Assembly: GCF_001424025.1 (NCBI RefSeq)
Contig: NZ_LMPZ01000002.1
Span: 294,714 to 358,713 of the forward strand
Reading direction: 5' to 3'
From: Brevundimonas sp. Leaf363
GTDB lineage: Bacteria; Pseudomonadota; Alphaproteobacteria; Caulobacterales; Caulobacteraceae
DNA length: 64,000 nt
A program made the position numbers and the translations under genes. Of the stretch, positions 25,892 to 35,145 are shown piece by piece. The notes beneath the pieces were generated by a model that ran no database searches, was not told the origin of the DNA, and saw only the letters and a program-made list of their open reading frames with translations. How positions within the stretch are numbered: position 1 is the first letter of the stretch; each line of letters begins with the position of its first letter.

Positions 25892-28800
25892 TCAGAACCG
25901 GGCGCGCAGGCCCAGCAGATAGCGGGGGCTCAGCTCCTGGGCGAAGTAGAGCTGGCGCTCGCTTCGTCCATAGGTCCGGACCGTCTCGCTGGTCAGGTTG
26001 ATGGCCTCGAACGACACCGCCATATTGTCGGTGATGTCGTAGCTGACGTTCATGTCCAGCGTGCCGAAGGGCGCAGTGAACACCGGGTTCCGGTTGGAGC
26101 CGTCACGGTTGGTCTGGGTCAGGTATTTGTCACGCCAGTTGTAGGCGAGACGCGCCGAGACGCCGTGGTTGTCGTAGATCAGCGTGACGTTGCCGCTGTT
26201 GCTGAGGCCGAGCAGGGCGAACTGGTCGATGCTCGGATCGGCGCCGACGTCCACTTCCACGTCGCCGTTCACGATCGTGTACGACCCGGCGATACCGAAG
26301 CCGGTGTCGCCCAGGAAGTATTGTCCGGCGATTTCAAAGCCGTCGATGTTGGCCTCGCGGTTGTTGACCGGTTGCGACACCGCGAAGTTGAACAGCGGAT
26401 CGTTGCCGTTCGCGGAGATGTCGTAGGCGGCCAGCACCTGGTCGACGAAGCCCTGGTTCAGCGAGCCGTTCGGTCCGGTGCGCTGGGCATTGAACTGGGC
26501 GTCGGTCTGCGCCGTGTTGCCGTTGTTCTGGATCAGCAGCGCCGTGTAGGTGAACAGGTTCACGTCGGACAGATCCGCGCCGAGCGAGGTCAGGCGGCCC
26601 TGAGCGATGCCGGAGTTCGAGCCTGCGGCGCCCGAGCTGGGGTCGCGCAGATCGAACAGGGAGCGGTTGACCACGCCCTGGCCGATGAAGTTCCGGACGC
26701 GCTTGTCGAAGTAGCCGACCGACACATAGCTGGACGGGGCGAAGTACCATTCCGCCGAGAAGTCCAGGTTGTCTGAAACCAGCGGCAGCAGGTTCGGGTT
26801 GCCCGAGTTGCCGGTCGCCTCGCCGCCCAGAGCAGTCGGACGGCCCGGGGCGTTCACGGTGGTGGCCGAGAACAGGGCGCCGTAGTCGGCACGCGCCAGG
26901 GTGCGGCTGAACGAAGCGCGCAGCTTGATGTCTTCGCGCGGCTCGATCGAGAAGTCCAAAGCCGGCAGGACGTTGTCGTAGCCGCCCGTGCCGGTCACGG
27001 GCTGAACCGTGGCGCCGACGATGCGGGTGAAGTCGTTGTCAGAGACCCAGCGGATTTCGGTCGGGACCGAGATCAGCGAGGTCGACTCGACGTCGGTGCT
27101 CTCATAGCGAACACCGGCGACGACCTGGTAGGGCCAGCTGCCGAGGTCGCCTTCCAGGGTCACCTGGCCGTAGAGAGCCCAGGTGTCCTCGGCCACCGTG
27201 TTGTAGTCCTGGCCCGTGATCGAAACAGGGCTGCCCGCGTCGGCGACGCCGTTGAAAGGGTTCTTGTCCGCCGCATAGGCGGCCGACAGGGCGTTGTAGA
27301 GGGCGATGGCGTCGCCGCGGAACGCGACCAGCGAGGAGCCGGTCGAGCCGGGGTCGAAGCTGTCGAACCGGCAGGTCAGGCAGAACTCTTCCAGCAGGCC
27401 CGGCGCGATGGCGTTGACGTCGCCGGGATTGTTGACGCCCCAGTCGCCCAGGGTTTGCTGGGTTTGGACGCGCTGGCTGGTCATGTCCGACGAGATGTAC
27501 TCGGCGCCGAAGTCGAACCGGCCGCCGGTGCTGAAGTCATAGCGACCCGAAACGCGGATCTCCTGGACTTCCTGCATCTGCTGCGAGGCGTTGGTGCGCG
27601 CGATGGAGCTGCCGACATCGGGTGTGTCGAGCACGCCGTTGTTGTTGCCGTACAGGTCGTCGCGGAAGACCACCGTCTGGACCGGGATGTCGCCCGAGAA
27701 GTCCACCGAGTGACCGCCGACGATCTTGGCGCCCAGACCGATCAGGGTCGAGGAGGCGCCGTTGGAGCCATTGGGCGTGCTCTCGGCCGTCGACGAGTGG
27801 GCGTCCAGCTCGAAGCTGAGGTTGTCGGTCGCGTCCCACTGGGCGTTGAAGCCGAACGACTCCAGGGTGTCCTTGGTCGCCCGATACTGCTGCTCGAAGC
27901 CCTCGTCCTTGGCCCCGCCGATGGTCTCCTGCAGGAAGACGGCGGTGGCGACCTGGTCGTTGTCGTCGAACCGGATCTGGCCGAACGGGCGGTTGAACCA
28001 GTTGGTCTGATCGGTGCGGGCCTCGTCCGTGGTCGTCTCGGCGTAAAGCGCATCGACGGTGAAGCGCAGGCTGTCCGACGGACTCCACTGCACGACGGCC
28101 TGGCCGTTCATGCGTTCGCGGCTGGACTCCGAGAAGTGGTAGCGGCTGTCGTTCGGGATGGCGACCAACTGGTTGGTTGACGGCGCGTTCGACACGGTCG
28201 TCTGGGCGTTCACATAGGGGCCGGCCGGGTTAAGGGCGACGTCGCGGCGCACGATGTTCCAGGCGTTGACGGTCGAGCTGGCCGCTGCGCTGTCGCGGCG
28301 CTGATAGCTGCCGAACAGAGAGACGCCGAAGGTGTGGCTGTCGTCGACCCAGTTGAACAGGCCGGAGACTTCAGGAGTGACGTCGTCGCCCCGATCGACG
28401 CTGGCGTCGTGCACCGCCTTGACGCCGATGCTGCCGCTGGCGCCCTCTTCACTGACGTCCAGGGGACGGCGCGTGACGATGTTGACGGTGGCGCCGATGC
28501 CGCCCGACGGGATGGCCGCGCGGCCGGTCTTGTAGACCTCGAGGCGGCTGACGCCTTCCGACGCCAGGTTCGAGAAGTCGAACGAACGGCTGGTCGCCGT
28601 CGAGAAGTCCACGTTCTGGTCGCCGCCGACGGCCACGACGTTGGCGGTCGGCATCTGACGCCCGTTCAGGGTCACCAGGTTAAAGCCGCCGCCGAAGCCG
28701 CGAACCGTGACTTCCGAGCCTTCGCCGTTCACCCGGTTGATCGACACGCCGGATACGCGCTGCAGCGACTCGGCCAGGTTGGTGTCGGGGAACTTGCCGA

Positions 28801-29017
28801 TGTCCTCGGCCGAGATGGCGTCCACGACGCCGGATGAATTGCGCTTGATGTCCATGGCGGCGTCCAGGGACGCGCGAACGCCGGTGACGATGACGTCGTC
28901 GACCTGCGCGGTATCCGCGTCCTGAGCGTGCGCCAGAGCCGGCACTGACAGCGCTGTCAAAAGCGCGAGCGCCGACGACGAGCGCGCGAGCGCGCCCATG
29001 AATGTTCTACCCCTCAT
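25892..29017 (-). CDS. TonB-dependent receptor, Xanthomonas/Caulobacter type
   Basis: This 1041-residue outer-membrane receptor imports a substrate with energy from TonB-ExbBD. It has a signal peptide ending in ALAHA (about residue 31), a TonB-box-like DDVIVTG, then the plug domain (SAEDIGKFPDTNLAESLQRV, VTVRGFGGGFNLVTLNGRQ, GGIGATVNIVTRRP). A long beta barrel follows and ends in an aromatic residue (ARF). This large type is the carbohydrate-uptake class of Caulobacter and Xanthomonas. The GGAGGGAAAC site supports ATG 29017. It is divergent from a LacI regulator, with operators upstream and one inside the signal-peptide codons. The substrate is unknown, presumably an oligosaccharide. Confidence 0.94.
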   Translation of the reverse strand: MRGRTFMGALARSSSALALLTALSVPALAHAQDADTAQVDDVIVTGVRASLDAAMDIKRNSSGVVDAISAEDIGKFPDTNLAESLQRVSGVSINRVNGEGSEVTVRGFGGGFNLVTLNGRQMPTANVVAVGGDQNVDFSTATSRSFDFSNLASEGVSRLEVYKTGRAAIPSGGIGATVNIVTRRPLDVSEEGASGSIGVKAVHDASVDRGDDVTPEVSGLFNWVDDSHTFGVSLFGSYQRRDSAAASSTVNAWNIVRRDVALNPAGPYVNAQTTVSNAPSTNQLVAIPNDSRYHFSESSRERMNGQAVVQWSPSDSLRFTVDALYAETTTDEARTDQTNWFNRPFGQIRFDDNDQVATAVFLQETIGGAKDEGFEQQYRATKDTLESFGFNAQWDATDNLSFELDAHSSTAESTPNGSNGASSTLIGLGAKIVGGHSVDFSGDIPVQTVVFRDDLYGNNNGVLDTPDVGSSIARTNASQQMQEVQEIRVSGRYDFSTGGRFDFGAEYISSDMTSQRVQTQQTLGDWGVNNPGDVNAIAPGLLEEFCLTCRFDSFDPGSTGSSLVAFRGDAIALYNALSAAYAADKNPFNGVADAGSPVSITGQDYNTVAEDTWALYGQVTLEGDLGSWPYQVVAGVRYESTDVESTSLISVPTEIRWVSDNDFTRIVGATVQPVTGTGGYDNVLPALDFSIEPREDIKLRASFSRTLARADYGALFSATTVNAPGRPTALGGEATGNSGNPNLLPLVSDNLDFSAEWYFAPSSYVSVGYFDKRVRNFIGQGVVNRSLFDLRDPSSGAAGSNSGIAQGRLTSLGADLSDVNLFTYTALLIQNNGNTAQTDAQFNAQRTGPNGSLNQGFVDQVLAAYDISANGNDPLFNFAVSQPVNNREANIDGFEIAGQYFLGDTGFGIAGSYTIVNGDVEVDVGADPSIDQFALLGLSNSGNVTLIYDNHGVSARLAYNWRDKYLTQTNRDGSNRNPVFTAPFGTLDMNVSYDITDNMAVSFEAINLTSETVRTYGRSERQLYFAQELSPRYLLGLRARF
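28946..28959. promoter_or_regulatory. LacI-type operator inside receptor coding sequence
   Basis: TGACAGCGCTGTCA is a perfect 14-bp palindrome with the central CG typical of LacI-family sites. It lies 58-71 bp inside the TonB receptor gene and differs at one base from the site at 30317-30330. Confidence 0.6.
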
Positions 29018-29103
29018 GTTTCCCTCCGCGGCGGCTTGTCGCCGCCGTCCGTTGTGTTTTGCCGCTGGGACTGTGACGCCAGCCGGTTGACCGTCTCTCC
29101 ATT

Positions 29104-29117
29104 GTCCTACGCTGTCA
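29104..29117. promoter_or_regulatory. Imperfect LacI-type operator upstream of the receptor
   Basis: GTCCTACGCTGTCA matches the 30317 site at 10 of 14 positions, with the right half (ACGCTGTCAACGG) intact. It is 21 bp, two helical turns, from the next site at 29125. Confidence 0.45.
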
Positions 29118-29124
29118 ACGGAAA

Positions 29125-29138
29125 TGTTAGCGCTATCG
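29125..29138. promoter_or_regulatory. Imperfect LacI-type operator between receptor and regulator
   Basis: TGTTAGCGCTATCG has the TAGCGCTA palindromic core common in LacI-family operators and matches the 28946 site at 10 of 14 positions. It is about 108 bp from the receptor start and 119 bp from the lacI-type start. Confidence 0.5.
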
Positions 29139-29256
29139 GCCGATGGACGTTGCGGTGTGGCTGGAGTGACCGTCCGTCGACGCCGTGTTTGACTGGACCG
29201 CGGCGCGGGGAGGGGATAGCTGAGATGCTCAACGGCTCACCGGAGAGATCGTCTCG

Positions 29257-30279
29257 GTGCTGACAGGCATGCGACGCACGACCATCAGCGACGTCGCCCG
29301 CGAGGCGGGCGTCTCGACCAAGACGGTCTCGCGCGTCTTCAACGACGAACCCAATGTCACCGACCAGGTGCGCAAGCGTGTGCGCGAGACGGCCGAGGCG
29401 CTGAACTACCATCCCAACGTGCTCGCCCAGGCGCTGGTGCGGCGCCGCTCCCACCTGATCGGTCTGGTCTACGAGAACCCGTCGCCAAGCTACGTTGTCG
29501 AGTTGCAGATGGGGGTGCTCGAACGGCTGAAGAACGAGCGGTACCGCCTGGTCGTAATCCCGGTCTCGTCCGTGGCGGAGCGGGAACGCGAGGTCGTGGG
29601 CCTCCTGCGCTCGGCCGCGCTGGACGGCGTGGTGCTGGCGCCGCCGGCGGCGGACAACACCCGCATTCTGCAGGACCTGACGGCGGCGGGCATCCGCTTC
29701 GCCCGTATTGCACCGATGGAGAATCTGGAGGCCGGGCCCGGCACCCTGATCGACGACGTGTCGGCCGCGCGCGAGGCGGCACAGCACCTGCTTGACCTGG
29801 GTCACCGCGAGATCGCCGTCATTCGCGGCGACCCCACCCATGCGTCCAGCGTCGCGAGAACCCGGGGATACGACCAGGCCTTCGCCGCGGCCGGCGTCAC
29901 TCTGCGTCCCGAGCGAATCAAGCAGGGCCTGTTCACACGCGACAGCGGGCACCAGGCGGCTTGCGAACTGCTGGATGGGGCGGATCGTCCGACGGCTATC
30001 CTGGCGCAGAATGACGACATGGCGGTGGGCGCCCTGATGGCCGCACGCGAACGCGGCATTGATGTGCCGGCCCAGGTTTCCATCGTCGGCTTCGACGATT
30101 CCGAGGTCTCCCGCATCACCTGGCCTCGCATCACGACGGTGCGCCAGCCGGTGTTCGAAATGGCGGTCGCCGCGACCGACATGGTCATTGCCCAACTGGA
30201 AGACGGGGGATCTTCGGAGCACCGCAAACACCCCTTCCAGCTGCTGGTCCGTGAATCGTCCAGCCCCCCGCCCACCTGA
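29257..30279 (+). CDS. LacI family transcriptional regulator
   Basis: This 340-residue regulator has an N-terminal LacI helix-turn-helix (TTISDVAREAGVSTKTVSRVFN, then a hinge helix PNVLAQALVRRRSHLIGLV). A periplasmic-binding-protein-like effector domain follows, with NDDMAVGALMAARERGIDVP and SIVGFDDSEVSRITWP near the end. Start choice: GTG 29257 has GGAGAG nine bases upstream; ATG 29269 is the alternative and would remove four residues. It is divergent from the TonB receptor. The four palindromes around it suggest autoregulation and control of the uptake locus by a sugar effector (inference). Confidence 0.92.
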   Translation: MLTGMRRTTISDVAREAGVSTKTVSRVFNDEPNVTDQVRKRVRETAEALNYHPNVLAQALVRRRSHLIGLVYENPSPSYVVELQMGVLERLKNERYRLVVIPVSSVAEREREVVGLLRSAALDGVVLAPPAADNTRILQDLTAAGIRFARIAPMENLEAGPGTLIDDVSAAREAAQHLLDLGHREIAVIRGDPTHASSVARTRGYDQAFAAAGVTLRPERIKQGLFTRDSGHQAACELLDGADRPTAILAQNDDMAVGALMAARERGIDVPAQVSIVGFDDSEVSRITWPRITTVRQPVFEMAVAATDMVIAQLEDGGSSEHRKHPFQLLVRESSSPPPT

Positions 30280-30293
30280 CCGAGCGAACGAGG

Positions 30294-30307
30294 TGGTACC
30301 GGTATCA
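30294..30307. promoter_or_regulatory. LacI-like palindrome of a second type
   Basis: TGGTACCGGTATCA pairs at six of seven positions around a central CCGG. This core differs from the GCGC/ACGC cores of the neighbouring sites, so it may bind a different LacI-family protein. Confidence 0.4.
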
Positions 30308-30315
30308 ATTCGTCA

Positions 30316-30331
30316 TTGACAACGCTGTCAA
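30316..30331. promoter_or_regulatory. LacI-type operator downstream of the regulator gene
   Basis: TTGACAACGCTGTCAA pairs at seven of eight positions around the central CG. It lies 37 bp after the lacI-type stop. The TTGACA half could also serve as a -35 element, but no good -10 follows. Confidence 0.55.
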
Positions 30332-30420
30332 CGGTTGGGCATTCTGACGTCGCCAGCCGCAAGAGGCGCGGGTGGCGAGAGGTCATTCGTGACTTCCTGG
30401 AATTCCTTTCCCACCTTCCC

Positions 30421-30455
30421 ACGCCGCGACGACTCCCGTGCGTCGCGGCGTTTTT
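30421..30455 (+). terminator. Strong Rho-independent terminator
   Basis: ACGCCGCGACG (30421-30431) and CGTCGCGGCGT (30441-30451) form a perfect 11-bp stem with a 9-nt loop, followed by TTTTT. It ends plus-strand transcription 140 bp after the lacI-type gene, or ends a short RNA started near 30345. Confidence 0.85.
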
Positions 30456-30550
30456 CTGTCCGCTTGGCAGGCCTTCTGAGAGACGTGGCGAGAATTTATC
30501 AGGTAGCGCATCGGCTCTGCGCGCGGCCCGCCCGCGAAGGGAGGGTGACA

Positions 30551-30619
30551 AGTCCCCTGTTCCTTCGCCATATGACCGCCGCGTGATCCGCGACGTCGGG
30601 CCGCCAGGGGACTGCTTTT
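30551..30619 (+). promoter_or_regulatory. Attenuator-like inverted repeat in the cysD leader
   Basis: AGTCCCCTG (30551-30559) is exactly complementary to CAGGGGACT (30605-30613), and GCTTTTG follows. The loop is 45 nt. It lies 28-96 bp before the cysD start and could act as an attenuator, or could be part of a dispersed intergenic repeat. Confidence 0.35.
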
Positions 30620-30646
30620 GTCGACTTCTTGCTCCGAGGGCCACGC

Positions 30647-31552
30647 ATGACGGCGTCCCTGACCCATCTTCAGCGGCTCGAGGCCGAAAGCATTCACATC
30701 CTGCGGGAAGTGGCGTCCGAGGCCGAGAACCCGGTGATGCTGTATTCGATCGGCAAGGATTCGGCCGTCATGCTGCATCTGGCGCGCAAGGCCTTCTTCC
30801 CGTCGCGCCCGCCGTTCCCGCTGCTACACGTCGACACGACCTGGAAATTCCAGGCCATGTACGAAATGCGCGAGCGTATGGCCAAGGAGCTCGGCTTCGA
30901 GCTGCTGGTGCACAAGAACCCTGACGCGGTGGCGCAGGGGATCAACCCGTTCGACCACGGCTCGGCGCTGCACACCGACGTGTGGAAGACCGAGGGCCTG
31001 AAGCAGGCGCTGAGCCAGTACGGGTTCGACGCGGCCTTCGGCGGCGCCCGTCGCGACGAGGAGAAGTCGCGGGCCAAGGAGCGCATCTTCTCGTTCCGCT
31101 CGGCCGAGCACCGCTGGGACCCCAAAAACCAGCGGCCTGAGCTGTGGAAGCTCTACAACGCCCGAAAACGGCCGGGTGAGAGCATTCGGGTCTTCCCGAT
31201 CTCCAACTGGACCGAGCTGGACATCTGGCAATACATCCACCTGGAGCAGATCCCGATCGTGCCGCTGTATTTCGCTGCCGAACGGCCGGTGGTGGAGCGC
31301 GACGGCATGCTGATCATGGTCGATGACGACCGCTTCCCGCTGCGCGACGGCGAGACGCCGCAGATGCGCTCGGTGCGGTTCCGCACCCTGGGCTGCTACC
31401 CCCTGACCGGCGCGGTCGAGAGCACGGCGGCGACCCTGCCCGAGATCATCCAGGAAATGCTGCTGACCACCACCTCGGAACGCCAGGGCCGGGCCATCGA
31501 CCACGACCAGTCCGCCTCGATGGAGAAGAAGAAACAGGAGGGCTATTTCTGA
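30647..31552 (+). CDS. cysD: Sulfate adenylyltransferase subunit 2
   Basis: CysD adenylylates sulfate to APS with ATP, driven by the CysN GTPase. The PP-loop SIGKDSAVM lies near residue 38, followed by the [16 protein letters not shown] block, [20 protein letters not shown] and the C-terminal [18 protein letters not shown] stretch. It is 301 residues long, normal for the family. ATG 30647 gives the usual [18 protein letters not shown] start; an upstream in-frame start would add six unneeded residues. The stop and the cysN start overlap as TGATG, so the two subunits are coupled. Confidence 0.96.
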   Translation: MTASLTHLQRLEAESIHILREVASEAENPVMLYSIGKDSAVMLHLARKAFFPSRPPFPLLHVDTTWKFQAMYEMRERMAKELGFELLVHKNPDAVAQGINPFDHGSALHTDVWKTEGLKQALSQYGFDAAFGGARRDEEKSRAKERIFSFRSAEHRWDPKNQRPELWKLYNARKRPGESIRVFPISNWTELDIWQYIHLEQIPIVPLYFAAERPVVERDGMLIMVDDDRFPLRDGETPQMRSVRFRTLGCYPLTGAVESTAATLPEIIQEMLLTTTSERQGRAIDHDQSASMEKKKQEGYF

Positions 31553-33441
31553 TGGCTCACCAATCCGACCTCATCGCCAGCGACATCCTGGCCTATCTGC
31601 AGTCGCACCAGAACAAGAGCCTGCTGCGCTTCATCACCTGCGGCTCCGTGGACGACGGCAAGTCGACCCTGATCGGGCGGCTGCTCTACGACTCCAAGAT
31701 GATCTTCGAGGATCAGCTGGCGGCCCTGGAGGCCGACAGCCGGCGCGTGGGCACGCAAGGCGACGACATCGACTTCGCCCTTCTGGTCGACGGCCTGGCC
31801 GCCGAGCGGGAGCAGGGCATCACGATCGACGTCGCCTACCGCTTCTTCTCGACGGATCGACGCAAGTTCATCGTCGCCGATACGCCGGGGCACGAGCAGT
31901 ACACGCGCAACATGGTCACCGGCGCATCGACCGCCGATGCGGCCGTGATCCTGATCGACGCGCGGCGGGGCGTCCTGACCCAGACCCGGCGGCACTCGTA
32001 TCTCGTGTCGCTGCTGGGCATCCGTCACGTCATCCTGGCCATCAACAAGATGGATCTGGTCGACTGGTCGCAGGAGACCTTCGACAGCATCCTGGCCGAG
32101 TATCGCGAGTTCGCCGAGCAGATCGGCCTGACCAATTTCCACGCCATCCCGATGTCGGCGCTGAAGGGCGACAACATCACCGAGCCCAGCGACAAGGCGC
32201 CCTGGTACGACGGCCCGCCGCTGATGCGGCTGCTGGAGACGCTGGAGATCGACGACGTCCTGGCCGCCGATCCCTTCCGCATGCCGGTCCAGTGGGTCAA
32301 CCGGCCGAACCTGGACTTCCGCGGCTTCTCTGGCCTGATCGCCTCGGGCACGGTGAGGCCTGGGGATCCGATCCGCGCCCTGCCGTCGGGCCGCACCAGC
32401 ACTGTGGCGCGCATCGTCACTGCGGACGGCGACCTGGATCAGGCCGTCGCCGGCCAGTCCATCACGCTGACGTTGGCAGACGAGATCGACGTATCGCGCG
32501 GCGACATCCTTGCAACCGGCGACAATCCGCCGGAAGTCGCCGACCAGTTCGAGGCCACCCTGGTCTGGATGGACGAGGACCCGATGCTGCCGGGCCGTCC
32601 CTATCTCCTGAAGGTCGGCGCCAAGACCGTCTCGGCCTCGATCACCGAGCCCAAGTACAAGGTCAATGTGAACACCCTCGAGCAGCAACCGGCCAAGCGG
32701 CTGGAGCTGAACGAGATCGGCGTCTGCAACCTGTCGCTGGAGACCGCGACGGCGTTCGAGCCCTACGGGACCAGCAAGGACCTGGGCGGCTTCATCCTGA
32801 TCGACCGGATCACCAACCGGACGGTGGCGGCTGGGCTGCTGCACTTCGCCCTTCGGCGCTCGCACAACATCCACTGGCAGGCGCTGTCGGTCGACAAGGC
32901 GGCGCGGGCGGCGATCAAACGCCAGAAGGGGCGGGTCGTCTGGCTGACCGGCCTGTCGGGCGCGGGCAAGTCGACCATCGCCAATCTGGTCGAGAAGCGT
33001 CTGCACGCCGATGGGCGGCACACGTACCTGCTGGACGGCGACAACGTCCGACACGGGCTGAACCGCGACCTTGGCTTCACCGAGGAAGACCGGGTCGAGA
33101 ACATCCGCCGGGTCGCGGAAGTGTCCAAGTTGATGGTCGAGGCCGGTCTGATCGTCCTGGTCAGCTTCATCTCGCCGTTCCGGGCCGAGCGCCGCATGGC
33201 GCGCGACATGATGGGCGAGGGCGAGTTCGTCGAGGTGCACGTCGACACGCCGTTGGCTGTCGCCGAGCAACGCGACGTCAAGGGCCTCTACAAGAAGGCG
33301 CGGGCGGGCGAACTGGCCAACTTCACCGGCATCGACAGCCCCTATGAGACGCCGGAGCACGCCGAGATCGTCATCGACACCACGGCCATGACCCCCGCCG
33401 AGGCCGCCGAGGCCATCGTGGCCTGGCTGGACAAGGCATGA
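31552..33441 (+). CDS. cysNC: Bifunctional sulfate adenylyltransferase subunit 1 / APS kinase
   Basis: This 629-residue fusion has an EF-Tu-like GTPase (CysN, about 1-450) with G1 [21 protein letters not shown] and NKMDLVDW. It continues into an APS kinase (CysC, about 455-629) with Walker [10 protein letters not shown] starting at residue 467 and the [15 protein letters not shown] substrate loop. It makes PAPS from APS, for sulfate reduction or for sulfotransferases such as the one encoded at 42811. The fusion is common in alphaproteobacteria. It overlaps cysD upstream and cysQ downstream (ATGA). Confidence 0.96.
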   Translation: MAHQSDLIASDILAYLQSHQNKSLLRFITCGSVDDGKSTLIGRLLYDSKMIFEDQLAALEADSRRVGTQGDDIDFALLVDGLAAEREQGITIDVAYRFFSTDRRKFIVADTPGHEQYTRNMVTGASTADAAVILIDARRGVLTQTRRHSYLVSLLGIRHVILAINKMDLVDWSQETFDSILAEYREFAEQIGLTNFHAIPMSALKGDNITEPSDKAPWYDGPPLMRLLETLEIDDVLAADPFRMPVQWVNRPNLDFRGFSGLIASGTVRPGDPIRALPSGRTSTVARIVTADGDLDQAVAGQSITLTLADEIDVSRGDILATGDNPPEVADQFEATLVWMDEDPMLPGRPYLLKVGAKTVSASITEPKYKVNVNTLEQQPAKRLELNEIGVCNLSLETATAFEPYGTSKDLGGFILIDRITNRTVAAGLLHFALRRSHNIHWQALSVDKAARAAIKRQKGRVVWLTGLSGAGKSTIANLVEKRLHADGRHTYLLDGDNVRHGLNRDLGFTEEDRVENIRRVAEVSKLMVEAGLIVLVSFISPFRAERRMARDMMGEGEFVEVHVDTPLAVAEQRDVKGLYKKARAGELANFTGIDSPYETPEHAEIVIDTTAMTPAEAAEAIVAWLDKA

Positions 33442-34190
33442 GCACGCTGTCTCCGGGACTGGCGGCCGACATGAGCGACGCCGAACTGGCTGTCGCTCTG
33501 GCCGACGGCGCGGGCCGGCTGTTGGTCGCGCTGCGCGACACGGGGATGTTCGCCGGCAAGGCGCTGGGCAAGGCGGGCGACGCGGTGGCGCACCAGTTCC
33601 TGGTCCACGCGCTGGCGCATCTGCGGCCCGAGGATGGCGTGCTGTCCGAGGAGGGTGCGGCCGATCCCAAGCGGCTGTCGATGTCGCGTGTCTGGATCGT
33701 GGATCCGGTCGACGGCACGCGGGAGTACGGCGAGGCGCGTTCGGACTGGGCGGTGCACGTCGCCCTGTCGATCGACGGCAGGCCGGCCATCGGCGCGGTG
33801 GCGCAGCCGGACCTGCCGGCGACCTACAGCACCAGCGACTGCGCCTTGGGCGACTGTCCCGGTGAGCTGCGCATCCTGGTCAGCCGCACCCGGCCGCCGG
33901 AACAGGCCGAGCGCGCGGCGGCGGCCCTGGGCGCCCGTCTGGTCGGCATGGGCTCGGCGGGCGCCAAGACCATGGCGGTCGTGCGCGGCGAGGCGCAGGC
34001 CTATGTCCACGCCGGCGGCCAGTATGAATGGGACAGCTGCGCCCCGGTCGCGGTGGCGGCGGCGGCGGGCCTGCATGTCTCGCGGCTGGACGGCTCGCCT
34101 CTGATCTACAACCGAAGCGACCCCTACCTGCCCGACATCGTTGTCTGCCGGCCCGAGCTGAGGGATCGTCTTCTGGCGGCGCTGAGGTGA
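33438..34190 (+). CDS. cysQ: 3'(2'),5'-bisphosphate nucleotidase
   Basis: CysQ removes the 3' phosphate from PAP, the inhibitory by-product of PAPS use, and may also tune PAPS levels. This 250-residue protein belongs to the inositol monophosphatase-like family: [12 protein letters not shown] precedes the metal motif [12 protein letters not shown] (about 90-101), and [22 protein letters not shown] is the second signature. Its ATG overlaps the cysNC stop by four bases. The LSEEG block is the usual E-E metal ligand region, here with SEEGAAD. Confidence 0.92.
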   Translation: MSTLSPGLAADMSDAELAVALADGAGRLLVALRDTGMFAGKALGKAGDAVAHQFLVHALAHLRPEDGVLSEEGAADPKRLSMSRVWIVDPVDGTREYGEARSDWAVHVALSIDGRPAIGAVAQPDLPATYSTSDCALGDCPGELRILVSRTRPPEQAERAAAALGARLVGMGSAGAKTMAVVRGEAQAYVHAGGQYEWDSCAPVAVAAAAGLHVSRLDGSPLIYNRSDPYLPDIVVCRPELRDRLLAALR

Positions 34191-34194
34191 GCCG

Positions 34195-34968
34195 ATGAGC
34201 ACGGAATTCTGGATCTTCCTGCTGGTCGGCTTCGGCGCTCAGATCGTCGACGGAGCCCTGGGCATGGCCTACGGCGTGGTCTCGACGACAGCCCTGCTGT
34301 CGATGGGCGTGTCGCCCGCCGCTGCTTCCGCCAGCGTCCATGCGGCCAAGGTCTTCACGGGCGCCGCCTCGGCCGCGTCGCACGTGGCGCACAAGAACGT
34401 CGATTGGAAGCTGCTGACGCTGCTGTCGATCGGCGGCGTCATCGGCGGGGTGGCGGGCACCTATCTGATCACCTCGGTGGACGGAAAGCTGATCCGACCC
34501 TGGGTTATCGGCTGGCTGTTCCTGATGGGCCTGATCATCCTCTACCGCGCGTGGAAGAGCGCCCGTCCGCGCGCGCTGCCGGTACATGGCCCGGCGCCTC
34601 TGGGCCTGATCGGCGGCTTCTTCGACGCCATCGGCGGCGGCGGCTGGGGTCCGATCGTGACCTCGACCCTGCTGAGTTCCGGCGCGGATGTCCGCAAGGC
34701 CATCGGCACCACAAACACGGCCGAGATGTTCGTCGCGATCGCGGTTTCGACGTCCTTCATCGCCGCGCTGCTGACCGGCCACTGGAAGAATACCGAGATG
34801 GCCGATCACCTGTGGCCGGTGCTGGGGCTGATCGTCGGCGGCGTCATCGCCGCGCCGGTCGCCGGCTGGGTCACCAAGGTGATGCCGCTGAAGCTGTTGA
34901 CCTGGATGGTCGGTTTCCTGGTGACCGGCCTGGCTGTCTGGCAGGGGCTGCAGCTGGTCCTGAAGTAG
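34195..34968 (+). CDS. TauE/SafE family sulfite exporter-like protein
   Basis: This 257-residue inner-membrane protein has about seven to eight hydrophobic helices and the paired TauE motifs: GFGAQIVDGALGMAYGV in the first half and GGFFDAIGGGGWGPIVTS in the second. The family moves sulfite, sulfoacetate or other small sulfur anions. It follows cysQ after four bases, so it is probably the last gene of the sulfur operon. The direction of transport cannot be told from sequence. Its stop is 3 bp from the end of the convergent small gene at 34972. Confidence 0.88.
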   Translation: MSTEFWIFLLVGFGAQIVDGALGMAYGVVSTTALLSMGVSPAAASASVHAAKVFTGAASAASHVAHKNVDWKLLTLLSIGGVIGGVAGTYLITSVDGKLIRPWVIGWLFLMGLIILYRAWKSARPRALPVHGPAPLGLIGGFFDAIGGGGWGPIVTSTLLSSGADVRKAIGTTNTAEMFVAIAVSTSFIAALLTGHWKNTEMADHLWPVLGLIVGGVIAAPVAGWVTKVMPLKLLTWMVGFLVTGLAVWQGLQLVLK

Positions 34969-34971
34969 GCT

Positions 34972-35145
34972 TCAGGGCCGGCGCGTGCGCGCCCAGACGA
35001 CGGCGGCGATCGACGCCCCCAGCAAGACGGCGCCGATCTCATCCCAGGCGCCGTCCCACAACAGCGCGCCGACAAGGCCGACAAGGCTCAGCACGCCCAG
35101 GACGACGGGCCAGCCGAAGGTCGAGTTCAGCCACCGCCGGATCAT
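34972..35145 (-). CDS. 57-residue membrane protein downstream of the PepSY gene
   Basis: A 57-residue protein with two hydrophobic helices: about 12-30 (WPVVLGVLSLVGLVGALLW) and 36-52 (IGAVLLGASIAAVVWA), then a basic end (RTRRP). Its ATG overlaps the stop of the PepSY gene as ATGA (35142-35145), which strongly supports that it is real and translated. A larger frame upstream in the same register only mirrors the PepSY gene. No family is recognised. Similar two-helix proteins often follow PepSY membrane genes. Confidence 0.7.
   Translation of the reverse strand: MIRRWLNSTFGWPVVLGVLSLVGLVGALLWDGAWDEIGAVLLGASIAAVVWARTRRP

Larger units (their letters stand above)
30280..30646. other. 367-bp non-coding region: operators, terminator, attenuator-like repeat
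   Basis: The region separates the lacI-type gene from cysD. In order it holds two adjacent LacI-like palindromes (30294-30307, 30316-30331), about 90 bp without recognised signals, a strong terminator (30421-30455), an AT-richer stretch near 30490-30505 and a long inverted repeat (30551-30613) followed by GCTTTTG. No credible gene was found in it. Confidence 0.7.

Noticed and set aside
30335..30586. A possible 83-residue gene in the cysD leader
   Set aside because: It runs through the perfect terminator hairpin at 30421-30455, has no ribosome site and no domain.
31543..33360. A 605-residue minus-strand frame opposite cysNC
   Set aside because: It is a codon-bias shadow of a well-identified gene and has no ribosome site or known domain.
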